Shown here: positions 54,180 through 61,932 of the stretch, in pieces | How positions within the stretch are numbered: the stretch's first letter is position 1 | Layout of the letters: each line of letters starts with the position of its first letter | Source of the DNA: Paracoccaceae bacterium | GTDB lineage: Bacteria > Pseudomonadota > Alphaproteobacteria > Rhodobacterales > Rhodobacteraceae | Assembly (NCBI GenBank): GCA_947504705.1 | Contig: CANNIA010000012.1 | Span: forward strand, 1-64,000 | Direction of reading: 5' to 3' | Length of the DNA: 64,000 nucleotides | Position numbers and translations under genes: made by a program | The notes under the pieces: model-generated | Databases searched by the model: none | The model's input: only the letters and a program-made list of their open reading frames with translations | Told to the model about the DNA's origin: nothing

Positions 54180-54246
54180 GGGCGCCTCCATTGGTCGGGA
54201 GCCGAAGGATAGGACCGGGGTCAGGGCCTGTAAACGAAAACCGGGC

Positions 54247-54873
54247 CTAGTCGGACGGCAGCCCCCGGATCAGCGCGGCAATCCGCCGAGACGCCTCATC
54301 CCCCTGCGACAGCGCTGCTGCTGACCGGGCCCGGATTTCCGGGGTCTTGTTCTGATTCAGCTTCCATGTCCCCTCGACCGAGGTGACGTGGAACCGGAAG
54401 GGTAGAATCATCCGCATCATCCGGGGCATCGCCCCTTCGGTCATCTTGGCGCTGGTCCAAGGGGTCTTGCCGATGAATCGCCCCTCATGCTCGGCCGACA
54501 GCGCATCGACATGGTCGCGCAGTGCATCGTCCGGCAGGGGTTCAAGGGTGCCGCGCAGGTGGACCGCGACATAGTTCCAGGTCGGGACCTGATCGGGAAC
54601 CTCCGAATGCGGGCCGTAGTAATCGGGCGAGACATAGGCATCCGGGCCGGAGACAGCGATCAGCGCAGGCAAGGGCAACCCGGCACGGGCGATGGGGTTC
54701 GACCGGGCAAGGTGAAGCTCGGCAAAGCTGGCGTCATCGTTCAGCAGGAAAGGCACATGCGCGGCCAAGGGGCCTTCCGGGCCGTTGACCGACAGGATGC
54801 CAAAGCCACGGGCACGGGCGAAGGCAAGGTTGCGGCCACGGGGGTCCTGACGGAAGGCGGGGTTCGGGTGCAT
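54247..54873 (-). CDS. FMN-binding negative transcriptional regulator (PaiB family)
   Basis: A 208-residue flavin-binding split-barrel protein with MHPNPAFRQDPR start, HVPFLLNDD, the conserved SPDYYGPHSEVPDQVPTWNY and the C-terminal WKLNQNKTPEIR. Related to Bacillus PaiB, implicated in sporulation and protease control; in Gram-negative bacteria the role is unclear, and oxidoreductase-like function is possible. The frame extends 35 codons upstream through a hairpin repeat and is not used. Confidence 0.87.
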   Translation of the reverse strand: MHPNPAFRQDPRGRNLAFARARGFGILSVNGPEGPLAAHVPFLLNDDASFAELHLARSNPIARAGLPLPALIAVSGPDAYVSPDYYGPHSEVPDQVPTWNYVAVHLRGTLEPLPDDALRDHVDALSAEHEGRFIGKTPWTSAKMTEGAMPRMMRMILPFRFHVTSVEGTWKLNQNKTPEIRARSAAALSQGDEASRRIAALIRGLPSD

Positions 54874-54910
54874 GGGTGATTCTGCCTGCTGCGGGTTGGG
54901 AGGGCGAGAA

Positions 54911-54953
54911 CAAAACCCTTCGAAGGGTTTTGCAAATCCTTTCGAAAAGATTT
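54911..54953. repeat. Double TTCGAA-type hairpin R4, copy 2
   Basis: A perfect 22-base palindrome at 54911-54932 with half-site CAAAACCCTTC, then an imperfect one (AAATCCTTTC / GAAAAGATTT) at 54934-54953. Architecture equals the pair at 40013: two adjacent stems each centred on TTCGAA or TTTGAA. It lies between rpmJ and the PaiB-like gene. Confidence 0.6.
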
Positions 54954-54981
54954 GGTCGGTCGCAAAGGTCACGATCAAACG

Positions 54982-55018
54982 AAAAAGGCCGCCCGGGTTT
55001 CCCCTGGGCGGCCCTTTG
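54982..55018 (-). terminator. Intrinsic terminator of rpmJ
   Basis: On the minus strand GGCCGCCC pairs with GGGCGGCC (54987-54994 with 55006-55013) and is followed by TTTTT (54982-54986). It sits about 20 bases after the rpmJ stop. Confidence 0.85.
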
Positions 55019-55038
55019 TCCGGTAAGCCGGAAGTGCC

Positions 55039-55164
55039 TCAGCCCTGACGGGCCTTGTAGCGCTTCTGCGTCTTGTTGATCACATAGACGCGGCCTTTAC
55101 GGCGCACGACTTGGCAATCGCGGTGACGCGTCTTCAGCGAGCGGAGCGAGTTGGCGACTTTCAT
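55039..55164 (-). CDS. rpmJ: 50S ribosomal protein L36
   Basis: A 41-residue ribosomal protein, [18 protein letters not shown] at the N-terminus and [14 protein letters not shown] at the C-terminus. It is the form lacking the complete Cys-Cys-Cys-His zinc site (only one Cys, at position 17), as found in most alphaproteobacteria. AAGGAAGG precedes the ATG. Transcribed alone with a strong terminator. Too small for many automatic size cut-offs. Confidence 0.96.
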   Translation of the reverse strand: MKVANSLRSLKTRHRDCQVVRRKGRVYVINKTQKRYKARQG

Positions 55165-55233
55165 GTCGACCTTCCTTCTACGCGGCGCAAGTCGCGCCAG
55201 ATGAAACCCATGCCTCCCGAAGGAAGCGGCGAA

Positions 55234-55308
55234 TGGTGGGCGGTACTGGGATCGAACCAGTGGCCACTACGATGTCAACGTAGTGCTCTACCGCTGAGCT
55301 AACCGCCC
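55234..55308 (-). tRNA. tRNA-Val (anticodon GAC)
   Basis: 75 bases including encoded CCA. Acceptor stem GGGCGGT pairs with ACCGCCC; D-arm TTAGCTCAGCGGTAGAGC; anticodon stem CTACG/CGTAG around TTGACAT gives anticodon GAC; T-arm CTGGTTCGATCCCAG. All four stems pair well. It lies 69 bases upstream of rpmJ on the same strand. Confidence 0.97.
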
Positions 55309-55387
55309 ACTTGTCCTGCACGATCCCGCTTGGCCCTTTCCGGTGAAACGAAAAGGACGCGGGCGATACCGCGTCGGTCAGGGCGGG

Positions 55388-55416
55388 TCTATAATGAACA
55401 GTGGCAGGGGCTGCAA
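55388..55416 (-). promoter_or_regulatory. Probable sigma-70 promoter for tRNA-Val
   Basis: On the minus strand TTGCAG (55416-55411) and TATAGA (55393-55388) are separated by 17 bases. The start of transcription would be near 55381, giving a leader of about 70 bases before the tRNA. Good spacing and position, moderate match in the -35 box. Confidence 0.55.
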
Positions 55417-55421
55417 GGGGT

Positions 55422-56342
55422 ATGGCAACCGGAATTTCAGCGCTATACCAATTGCTGCAGGGGGTATCACTTTTGTTGAAGCTTGAGACCGAAGCCTTTG
55501 TCCTGACCCGGCCCGCAAGCCGGTCTGGCCCGGTCATCTTTGCCTCGCCCCATTCCGGGCGCGACTATTCGGCCAGTTTTCTGGCCCAGATTCTGCCAGA
55601 TCAGCTGCTGATTCGATCCTCGGAAGATGCCTTTGTCGATCAGCTTTTCGACATGGCGCCCGGTCTTGGCGCGCCGCTTCTGGCGGCAAAGGTGCCGCGC
55701 GCCTTTGTCGATCTGAACCGCGCGGCGGATGAGCTTGACCCAAGTGTCATCGAAGGCATCACCCGCGCGCCGCACAACCCGCGTGTGGCCTCGGGTCTGG
55801 GGGTGATTCCCCGTGTCGTGGCGGGGAGTCGGGCAATCTATCGCGGCAAGCTGCCGCTGGCCGAGGTCGAGGCGCGGATCAAGCGCTTCTGGCATCCCTA
55901 TCACCAAGCCCTCTCCGGGCTGATCGAGGAAACGCTTGCAGCGTTCGGTCAGGTCGTGCTGATCGATTGCCACTCCATGCCGCACGAGGCCATCGAGGCG
56001 CATTCCCGCCTTGGCCAGCCCCGGCCCGAGGTTGTGCTGGGCGACCGCTTTGGCGCGGCGGCAGGGCGCGATGTGGTGGAGCGGATCGAAGCCGCCTTTG
56101 CCGGAGCCGGTCTGCGGGTAGCGCGCAACACGCCTTTCGCCGGGGCACATGTGACGCAGGCCTATGGCCGCCCCTCACGCGGGGTGAATGTCGTGCAAGT
56201 GGAAATCGACCGGGCGCTTTACATGGATGAGGCGCGGGTTGAACCCCATGCCGGTTTCGCAGAGTTCCGGGCGCAAATCGCCGGGGTTGTGGCAGAGCTG
56301 ATTGCCGGTGCACGCGAGCAGCAGCAGCTGGCGGCCGAATAG
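55422..56342 (+). CDS. N-formylglutamate amidohydrolase family protein
   Basis: Zinc-type amidohydrolase, about 306 residues if ATG 55422 is used. Family motifs: SPHSGRDYS, RAFVDLNRAADELDP, IDCHSMPH and RNTPFAGAHVTQAYGRP. Known members (HutG type) hydrolyse N-formylglutamate in histidine breakdown, but no hut gene is adjacent. Start is uncertain: homology begins near LETEAFVL, and TTG 55473/55476 with GGGGG upstream is an alternative; ATG 55422 overlaps an AAGGGG. Confidence 0.86.
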   Translation: MATGISALYQLLQGVSLLLKLETEAFVLTRPASRSGPVIFASPHSGRDYSASFLAQILPDQLLIRSSEDAFVDQLFDMAPGLGAPLLAAKVPRAFVDLNRAADELDPSVIEGITRAPHNPRVASGLGVIPRVVAGSRAIYRGKLPLAEVEARIKRFWHPYHQALSGLIEETLAAFGQVVLIDCHSMPHEAIEAHSRLGQPRPEVVLGDRFGAAAGRDVVERIEAAFAGAGLRVARNTPFAGAHVTQAYGRPSRGVNVVQVEIDRALYMDEARVEPHAGFAEFRAQIAGVVAELIAGAREQQQLAAE

Positions 56343-56408
56343 CAAATCGATTGACAGGTTTGGCCAAAGTGTCAGGTTCGAGCCGGAACACTGCTTTTGG
56401 AGATGACC

Positions 56409-57263
56409 ATGCGCCAGACCATCGCTGCCCTTGCCTTCGCCGTTACCGGACTTGCCGGCTTGACCGCTGCCGCGCAGGCGGAAGATCGCTGGATGACGAT
56501 CCCCAAGCCCCCTGCGATGCCCGAAGCTGCCTCGACTGGCATGGCCCCGGTCAACGGGATCCAGATGTATTACGCCACCTATGGCGCGGGTGACCCGGTC
56601 CTCTTGATTCACGGCGGGCTTGGCAACGCCGATATCTGGGCCAATCAGGTGATAGACCTGATGCAGGATCACCTTGTCATCGTCGCTGACAGCCGGGGCC
56701 ATGGCCGGTCCACCCGGACCGAGGACCCCTATGGCTATGGGTTGATGGCGGCGGATTATCTTGCGCTTCTCGACTATCTGAAGGTCGACAAGGTCGATCT
56801 GGTCGGATGGTCGGATGGCGGGATCATCGGGCTGGAAATCGCAATGAACCACCCCGAGCGGCTGGATCACCTTTTCGCCCATGCCGCCAACATCACGACG
56901 GATGGGGTTGACCCGACGGTGGCCGACGACCCGGTCTTCATGGGCACCTATGTCAGCTGGATGGCCGAGGATTATGCCCGCCTGTCCCCGACACCGGACC
57001 AGTTCGACGCCTTTGTCACGCAGATTTCCGGCATGTGGGCCAGCGAGCCAAACTGGGCGGATGGGCAGGTCGCGGCGATCTTGGTGCCGACGGCCGTGGT
57101 GGTGGGCGACCATGACGAGGCGATCCTGCCCGCGCATACCGACAAGATCGCTGCGCTGATTCCGGGTGCAACGCGTGTCATCCTGCCCAAAGCGAGCCAT
57201 TTCGCGATGCTGCAGGCACCCGAGGAGTATACGGCGGCGATCCGGGCGCTGATTGACGGGTGA
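56409..57263 (+). CDS. Exported alpha/beta hydrolase
   Basis: A 284-residue hydrolase with signal peptide ending TAAAQAE, oxyanion region LLIHGGLGNADIW, nucleophile Ser135 in GWSDGG, the acid in VVGDHDEAI and a histidine in ASHFAML. It resembles esterases and epoxide-hydrolase-like proteins; substrate unknown. ATG 56409 has GGAG six bases upstream, favoured over an ATG two codons earlier that overlaps the ribosome site. Confidence 0.87.
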   Translation: MRQTIAALAFAVTGLAGLTAAAQAEDRWMTIPKPPAMPEAASTGMAPVNGIQMYYATYGAGDPVLLIHGGLGNADIWANQVIDLMQDHLVIVADSRGHGRSTRTEDPYGYGLMAADYLALLDYLKVDKVDLVGWSDGGIIGLEIAMNHPERLDHLFAHAANITTDGVDPTVADDPVFMGTYVSWMAEDYARLSPTPDQFDAFVTQISGMWASEPNWADGQVAAILVPTAVVVGDHDEAILPAHTDKIAALIPGATRVILPKASHFAMLQAPEEYTAAIRALIDG

Positions 57264-57275
57264 GGGGTGTAACCC

Positions 57276-57345
57276 TGTGGGCAGAAAGCTCGGTCGTTTG
57301 AAATCAAGGACTTGGCTGCGGGCATTTACCGGGCGTTCACCACGC
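57276..57345. repeat. Dispersed repeat R3, copy D
   Basis: TTTGAAATCAAGGACTTGGC followed by TGCGGGCATTTACCGGG, matching the core of copies B and C with several changes. Directly after the alpha/beta hydrolase stop. Confidence 0.55.
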
Positions 57346-57386
57346 ACGGGTTGCGACGGGAGCGAAATTGAGCGGCTTGCGCCGCG

Positions 57387-57430
57387 CGTCTTTGGTCTTG
57401 TCGTCGGGACTTCGCCCTCCTCCTCGGGGG
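57387..57430. repeat. Dispersed repeat R2, copy 2
   Basis: GCGTCTTTGGTCTTGTCGTC followed by GGGACTTCGCCCTCCTCC and TCGGGGG; matches copy 1 at 14028. It lies between R3 copy D and the 3' end of dinB. Confidence 0.6.
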
Positions 57431-57543
57431 GAGAGAAAGTTCTTGTAGCGGTGGGGGTGGTGAGGGAGCGCAACCTAGGATGACGGACACCGCGCGCGCC
57501 TGATCAGTGTGGAGCGATGCAGAACGTGAGCGAGGAGCGGGCC

Positions 57544-58809
57544 CTAGCGCAGGGCGCGGCCTTTGATGATCGCGTCCTTGCCGAACTTGGCGCGGATGGC
57601 GTCGGTGGCCCGTTCCGCTGCCGCACGGCGGCGGGCTTCGGGGTCGAGGAGGTCTTGGGAAAGGTCCGCCTGATCCTCGGGCGCAAGGTCCGAGATGCCG
57701 ACGCCGATCAGGCGGAACGGGCCGGCGGTGCCTGCGTGGTCAAAGAGGTCGCGTGCGGCGCGGTAGATGCGGTCGGTCATTTGCGTCGGGTCGGTCAGGG
57801 CATGTCGGCGGCTGACCAGTTGGAAGTCGCCCTTCTTCAGCTTCAAGGTCACCGTGCGCCCGGCCAGCCCCTTGGCCTTGGCCCGATCCGCCACCTGTTC
57901 GGAAAGCCGCCAGAGATGGCCGTCCAGAAGATCGGGATCGGAGGTATCCTCAAAAAACGTTGTCTCTTTGGAAATTGACTTCAGTTTTTCATCCCGGTTC
58001 ACCCGGCGGGTATCCAAGCCCCGCGCCAGATGCCAAAGCCGGTCGCCCATCGAGCCGAACCGCGCACCCAAGTCGGCGCGGTCCCAGCGCAACAGATCGG
58101 CGATCGTGCGGATGCCCGCCTTTTCAAGCGCGGTCTGGGTGGCCACCCCCACGCCCCAGATGATGCGGACGGGTTTCGGTTTCAGGAACGCCTCCGTCTC
58201 CCCTCTCCCGATCACCGAAAACCCGCGCGGTTTATCAAGGTCCGATGCGATCTTGGCGAGGAACTTGTTGTGGGAAAGGCCCATGGAGCCGCTCAAGCCA
58301 AGCTCCTCCTCCATCCGCTTGGCCAACCGGGCCAGCAAGACCGCAGGCGGCGCGCCATGCAGCCGTTCGGTGCCGGTCAGGTCAAGGAAGGCCTCATCCA
58401 AGGAGAGGGGTTCGATGGCGGGGGTCAGCCCCTCCATCATCGCCCGGATGGCGCGGGACACTTCGACATAGACAGACATGCGGGGCTTCACCACCACCGC
58501 GTCGGGGCACAGCTTCAAGGCCTGGAACATCGGCATGGCCGACCGCACGCCCTTGATCCGCGCGATGTAGCAGCAGGTCGAGACCACGCCGCGATGTCCG
58601 CCGCCCACGATCAGCGGCTGGTCCCGCAAGTCAGGATTGTCCCGCTTTTCCACCGAGGCATAAAAGGCGTCGCAGTCCATATGCGCGATGGAAAGCTGCG
58701 CCAATTCGGGGTGGGTCAGCACGCGCGGCGACCGGCAAACCGGGCAGCGCGCCGGGGAGGAATGATCCTCGGCATCGAAGGTCAGGCAATCGCGGCACAA
58801 GCGGGGCAT
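57544..58809 (-). CDS. dinB: DNA polymerase IV with N-terminal zinc-ribbon extension
   Basis: Y-family translesion polymerase of 421 residues. Catalytic acids are in HMDCDAFYASVE (Asp45) and SLDEAFLD (Asp138, Glu139); fingers, thumb and little-finger regions follow. Unlike E. coli DinB, about 38 residues precede the palm and contain Cys5, Cys8, Cys22 and Cys25, a likely zinc ribbon. The usual beta-clamp motif at the C-terminus is not obvious in DAIIKGRALR. No SOS box was recognised upstream by eye. Confidence 0.93.
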   Translation of the reverse strand: MPRLCRDCLTFDAEDHSSPARCPVCRSPRVLTHPELAQLSIAHMDCDAFYASVEKRDNPDLRDQPLIVGGGHRGVVSTCCYIARIKGVRSAMPMFQALKLCPDAVVVKPRMSVYVEVSRAIRAMMEGLTPAIEPLSLDEAFLDLTGTERLHGAPPAVLLARLAKRMEEELGLSGSMGLSHNKFLAKIASDLDKPRGFSVIGRGETEAFLKPKPVRIIWGVGVATQTALEKAGIRTIADLLRWDRADLGARFGSMGDRLWHLARGLDTRRVNRDEKLKSISKETTFFEDTSDPDLLDGHLWRLSEQVADRAKAKGLAGRTVTLKLKKGDFQLVSRRHALTDPTQMTDRIYRAARDLFDHAGTAGPFRLIGVGISDLAPEDQADLSQDLLDPEARRRAAAERATDAIRAKFGKDAIIKGRALR

Positions 58810-58945
58810 GCCACATGCTAGTCGGCTTCCGGCACAAGGCCAAGAAATCCCGTATCCCGCGCAACCTGCGGTTTCATGTCACACTGGCAATCCGGTCCTG
58901 CCGGGCAGAAGCTTCCTTTCAGCGATCTCGTGTTAGGGGGCACCG

Positions 58946-60493
58946 ATGCTGGCAGAAAACGACGCCTGGATCGAGTTCGAGGGTCAAACTTATCACCTTG
59001 CCAACGGAGAGCGTGCACTGGACGCAATGCTGCGCCGGGGCGCACCGGTCACCTTTTCTTGCCGCAAGGGCACCTGCCAGTCCTGCTTGATGCAGGTTGT
59101 CTCGGGCGAGCCGGGTGCCGATGCCGTTGCCAGACTTTCCGAAGATCAACGCCGGTTCGGTTTTTTCCTGCCCTGCTGCACGACGGCTCCGCACAGGCTG
59201 GTGGCGAAACGACCGGACTGGTCACTGATCACCTACGAAGCGCTGGTCATCGACAAGACCGAGCTTGCCCCCGGCATCTTTCGGCTGCGGCTGGAACCAG
59301 GCACCAGCTTTCCCTGGCGGGCAGGTCAGACGGTCGGGTTGATCGGGCCAGACGGAACCCTGCGCAACTATTCCATCGCCAGCCTTGGGGATGAGGATTA
59401 CTACCTTGACCTTCACATCCGCCATTACCCCGGCGGCAAGATCAGCGACTGGGTGGCGAAGACCTTGGCCAAGGGGAATATCGTCCGTCTGCAGGGGTCT
59501 CGCGGAACCTTTCACTATGATCCCGACCTTGCCGAGATGCCGCTTACGCTGGTCGGCACCGGCAGCGGTCAGGGCGCCGTGCTAGCCGTGGCGCGGGATG
59601 CCTTGGCGCAGGGCCACCGCGCGGGCATCCATCTTGTCCTTGGTTCGCAAAAGGCCAGCGGGGTCTATATGGCGGACGAAGCCCAGGCGCTGGCCCTGCG
59701 GCACCCGTCGCTCCGTGTCTGCATGGCCGCGTCGCGTGAAGACGCCTTTGGCCTGCCGCCCACCCGCGCCACAGCGCTCGCCTTTCAGGGCGACATGACG
59801 GGTCAGGCCGCCTTCCTGTGCGGTTCGCCCGACATGGTGGAAACGGGACGTGTTGCTGCGCTTGCCCATGGTGTCGCGCTGAAGGCGATCTTCGCCGATC
59901 CCTTCGACCCGCCCGAACCCTATCAGACCACCGAGGCGGCCAAGTTCAACGCACTTGCCCCCCAGCCGGAGCTTTGGGCGGAACTTGGCAATGGCGAACG
60001 GCTGATGGTCATCCTTGCTGACTTCTATACCCAAGTTTACGCCGACCCCCGGCTTGCGCCGTTCTTCTATCGCACGACCAAACAGCGATCGATCGAAAAG
60101 CAGTTCAGCTTTCTGCGGGATGTGTTTTCCGGCACCAAGGATTTCTTTGGCGAGATGCCGTTCAATTCGCACCACTGGATGGTGATCTCGGAGGAGCTTT
60201 TCAACTATCGGGAAGAGCTGTTCTTTGCCACCGTCCGCCGCTACGGCATTCCCGAGCGGTTCCTGCGCCCTTGGGCCGCGCTGCACGAGCTTTTCCGGCG
60301 CGAGATCGTCAAATCCGAACCGCGCGGTCTGATCCTGTTCGGGGTCGAACGGTCACTTGAGGGCTATGTGACCGAAATTCTGGGCGTGGCCTCGGTCTGC
60401 GATGGTTGCGGCGGCGAAATCAATGAGGGCGAGACGGTGCAGATGCAAAAGCGCACCGGCGAAATTTTCTGCCAAAGCTGCGCGACGCGTTAA
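58946..60493 (+). CDS. Four-domain fusion: 2Fe-2S ferredoxin, FNR reductase, truncated globin and zinc ribbon
   Basis: A 515-residue cytosolic protein. Residues 5-85 are a plant-type ferredoxin (Cys39, Cys44, Cys47, Cys77). Residues 95-315 are an FAD/NAD reductase (RNYS at 140-143, GTGSGQGA at 204-211, CGSPDMV at 292-298). Residues about 345-460 resemble a 2/2 globin (YADPRLAPFF, proximal His409 or His410 in NSHHWMVIS). A zinc ribbon closes the chain (Cys485, Cys488, Cys509, Cys512). The order suggests NADH to haem electron flow, perhaps NO or O2 chemistry (inference). Divergent from dinB. Confidence 0.88.
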   Translation: MLAENDAWIEFEGQTYHLANGERALDAMLRRGAPVTFSCRKGTCQSCLMQVVSGEPGADAVARLSEDQRRFGFFLPCCTTAPHRLVAKRPDWSLITYEALVIDKTELAPGIFRLRLEPGTSFPWRAGQTVGLIGPDGTLRNYSIASLGDEDYYLDLHIRHYPGGKISDWVAKTLAKGNIVRLQGSRGTFHYDPDLAEMPLTLVGTGSGQGAVLAVARDALAQGHRAGIHLVLGSQKASGVYMADEAQALALRHPSLRVCMAASREDAFGLPPTRATALAFQGDMTGQAAFLCGSPDMVETGRVAALAHGVALKAIFADPFDPPEPYQTTEAAKFNALAPQPELWAELGNGERLMVILADFYTQVYADPRLAPFFYRTTKQRSIEKQFSFLRDVFSGTKDFFGEMPFNSHHWMVISEELFNYREELFFATVRRYGIPERFLRPWAALHELFRREIVKSEPRGLILFGVERSLEGYVTEILGVASVCDGCGGEINEGETVQMQKRTGEIFCQSCATR

Positions 60494-61194
60494 TCCTGAC
60501 GCGCCTTGGTGCCTTCCTCGCGCAACCGCTCCAGATAAGCGCGCAACAGGGGCACGCGGCTGGGACGAAAGCTTTCGTTTGCCAAACAGACATCCTGCAT
60601 CTGGGCCAACTTGAAGCGGCGGAAATCCTGACGCAGGCAGCAGAAGGCAAGGCAGATGACTTCACGGTCCAGAAACACCGTGCCCAAGGGCCATATCCGC
60701 CGCTTGGTCTGCCGCCCCAACAAGTCGCGATAGCTAAGGTCAACTGCCTGCTCCTCCCATGCCGCTTCGCGCAGCAAATGCAGATGCGGCGGCGCAGGTT
60801 TGCGCGGCTCATAGCGATAAGATCGGCTGACCGCATGGATCGCTTGCCGCTGCACCCGGTCAGGCAGGGTGGCGATGATCTTCGCCTGCGCTGCTGTGGC
60901 GGCCTTGGCCAGCATCGGATCGCCCGACAGGGTCACCTCGGCCAGACCAAGCACCAGCGCCTCGACCTCCAGCCTTGTGAACATCTGCGGCGGCAGGGCC
61001 GGGTCTTCGGTCAGGGTATAGCCCAGACCGGCCTCACCATCGATCAGCGCACCACCCGCCCGCAGGGCCGCGATGTCGCGGTACATCGTGCGCGGCGAAA
61101 CCTCGGTCTCTTCGGCCAGCCGTTCGGCAGTCACCGGCTGCGGCAGGGCGCGCAGGGCGGCAAGCAGGCGAAACAGGCGGTCGGCGCGGGGCAT
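60490..61194 (-). CDS. YafY-type HTH/WYL-domain transcriptional regulator
   Basis: A 234-residue regulator with an N-terminal winged HTH (RLFRLLAALRALPQPVTAE, then TMYRDIAALRAGG) and a WYL ligand-sensing domain (about 130-215, with QAVDLSYRDLLG and WPLGTVFLDREVICLAFC). It is divergent from a GST-like gene, and a near-palindromic site lies between them, so it probably controls that gene and itself. Its stop codon interleaves with that of the convergent globin fusion. Confidence 0.87.
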   Translation of the reverse strand: MPRADRLFRLLAALRALPQPVTAERLAEETEVSPRTMYRDIAALRAGGALIDGEAGLGYTLTEDPALPPQMFTRLEVEALVLGLAEVTLSGDPMLAKAATAAQAKIIATLPDRVQRQAIHAVSRSYRYEPRKPAPPHLHLLREAAWEEQAVDLSYRDLLGRQTKRRIWPLGTVFLDREVICLAFCCLRQDFRRFKLAQMQDVCLANESFRPSRVPLLRAYLERLREEGTKARQD

Positions 61195-61240
61195 GTGTCG
61201 GGGTCCTTTGGGCCGTGGGCAGGGACACTATGGCAGCATC

Positions 61241-61263
61241 CTCCTGACAGGAACTGACAGGAG
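61241..61263. promoter_or_regulatory. Probable operator of the WYL regulator
   Basis: CTCCTGACAG and CTGACAGGAG, ten-base half-sites with one internal mismatch, flank GAA; the direct repeat CTGACAGGA is also contained twice. It is midway between the divergent regulator (start 61194) and GST-like gene (start 61309). Similar TGTCAG/CTGACA sites are associated with other YafY-type regulators. Confidence 0.6.
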
Positions 61264-61308
61264 ACCACCAGCATAAGCACCCCATCCGGCACAGCAAAGG
61301 AGAGAATG

Positions 61309-61932
61309 ATGCTGAAACTGGTCCACGCCCCGATGTCGCGGTCTTCGCGGATCCTGTGGCTGATCGAAGAGATGGGGATCGCCGACAAGGTCGATCTTCA
61401 ATGGGTGAACATCCGCCGTTTCGACGGCTCGGGCGCACGGGATGCGGCGAACCCGCACCCGGAAGGCAAAGTGCCGATGTTGTTTCACGAGGCCGCGGAT
61501 GGAGCCTCGACTGTGATGGAAAGCGGGGCGGTGATGCTGTACCTGACCGCGCTTTTCCCCGACAGCGGCATGGCCCCCAAACCCGGTACGGCAAAGCGTG
61601 GCGAATTCCTGACTTGGCTTTTCTGGTATGGCTCGGTGATGGAACCGGTCCTGACGCTGGCCGCAGCGGGGATCGACCATCCCTACCTGACCGCAGGCAT
61701 TCGCGGCGTCCCAGAAGTGAACGCGCGGCTGCATGCGGCCTTGGAAAAGGGCCCGTGGCTGCTGGGCGACCAGTTCAGCGCGGCGGATCTTTTGTGCTTT
61801 TCGCCCTACAATTGGTTCAAGGACGCCACGCCCGATGACCCCCTGATCCGCGACTGGGTGGCCCGCTGCCTTGCACGACCATCGGTGGCCAAGGTCACGC
61901 TGCAGGATCAGGCGATGCAGGCGGCGGCCTAA
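61309..61932 (+). CDS. Glutathione S-transferase family protein, WYL-regulated
   Basis: A 207-residue GST: thioredoxin-like domain (KLVHAPMSRSSRILWLIEE with serine active-site region, GKVPMLF with cis-proline, ESGAVMLYLT) and helical domain with WLLGDQFSAADLLCF. Of two consecutive ATGs, 61309 has AAGGAG at proper spacing. Divergent from the WYL regulator. The C-terminal 38 bases overlap the convergent EamA transporter gene. Confidence 0.87.
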   Translation: MLKLVHAPMSRSSRILWLIEEMGIADKVDLQWVNIRRFDGSGARDAANPHPEGKVPMLFHEAADGASTVMESGAVMLYLTALFPDSGMAPKPGTAKRGEFLTWLFWYGSVMEPVLTLAAAGIDHPYLTAGIRGVPEVNARLHAALEKGPWLLGDQFSAADLLCFSPYNWFKDATPDDPLIRDWVARCLARPSVAKVTLQDQAMQAAA

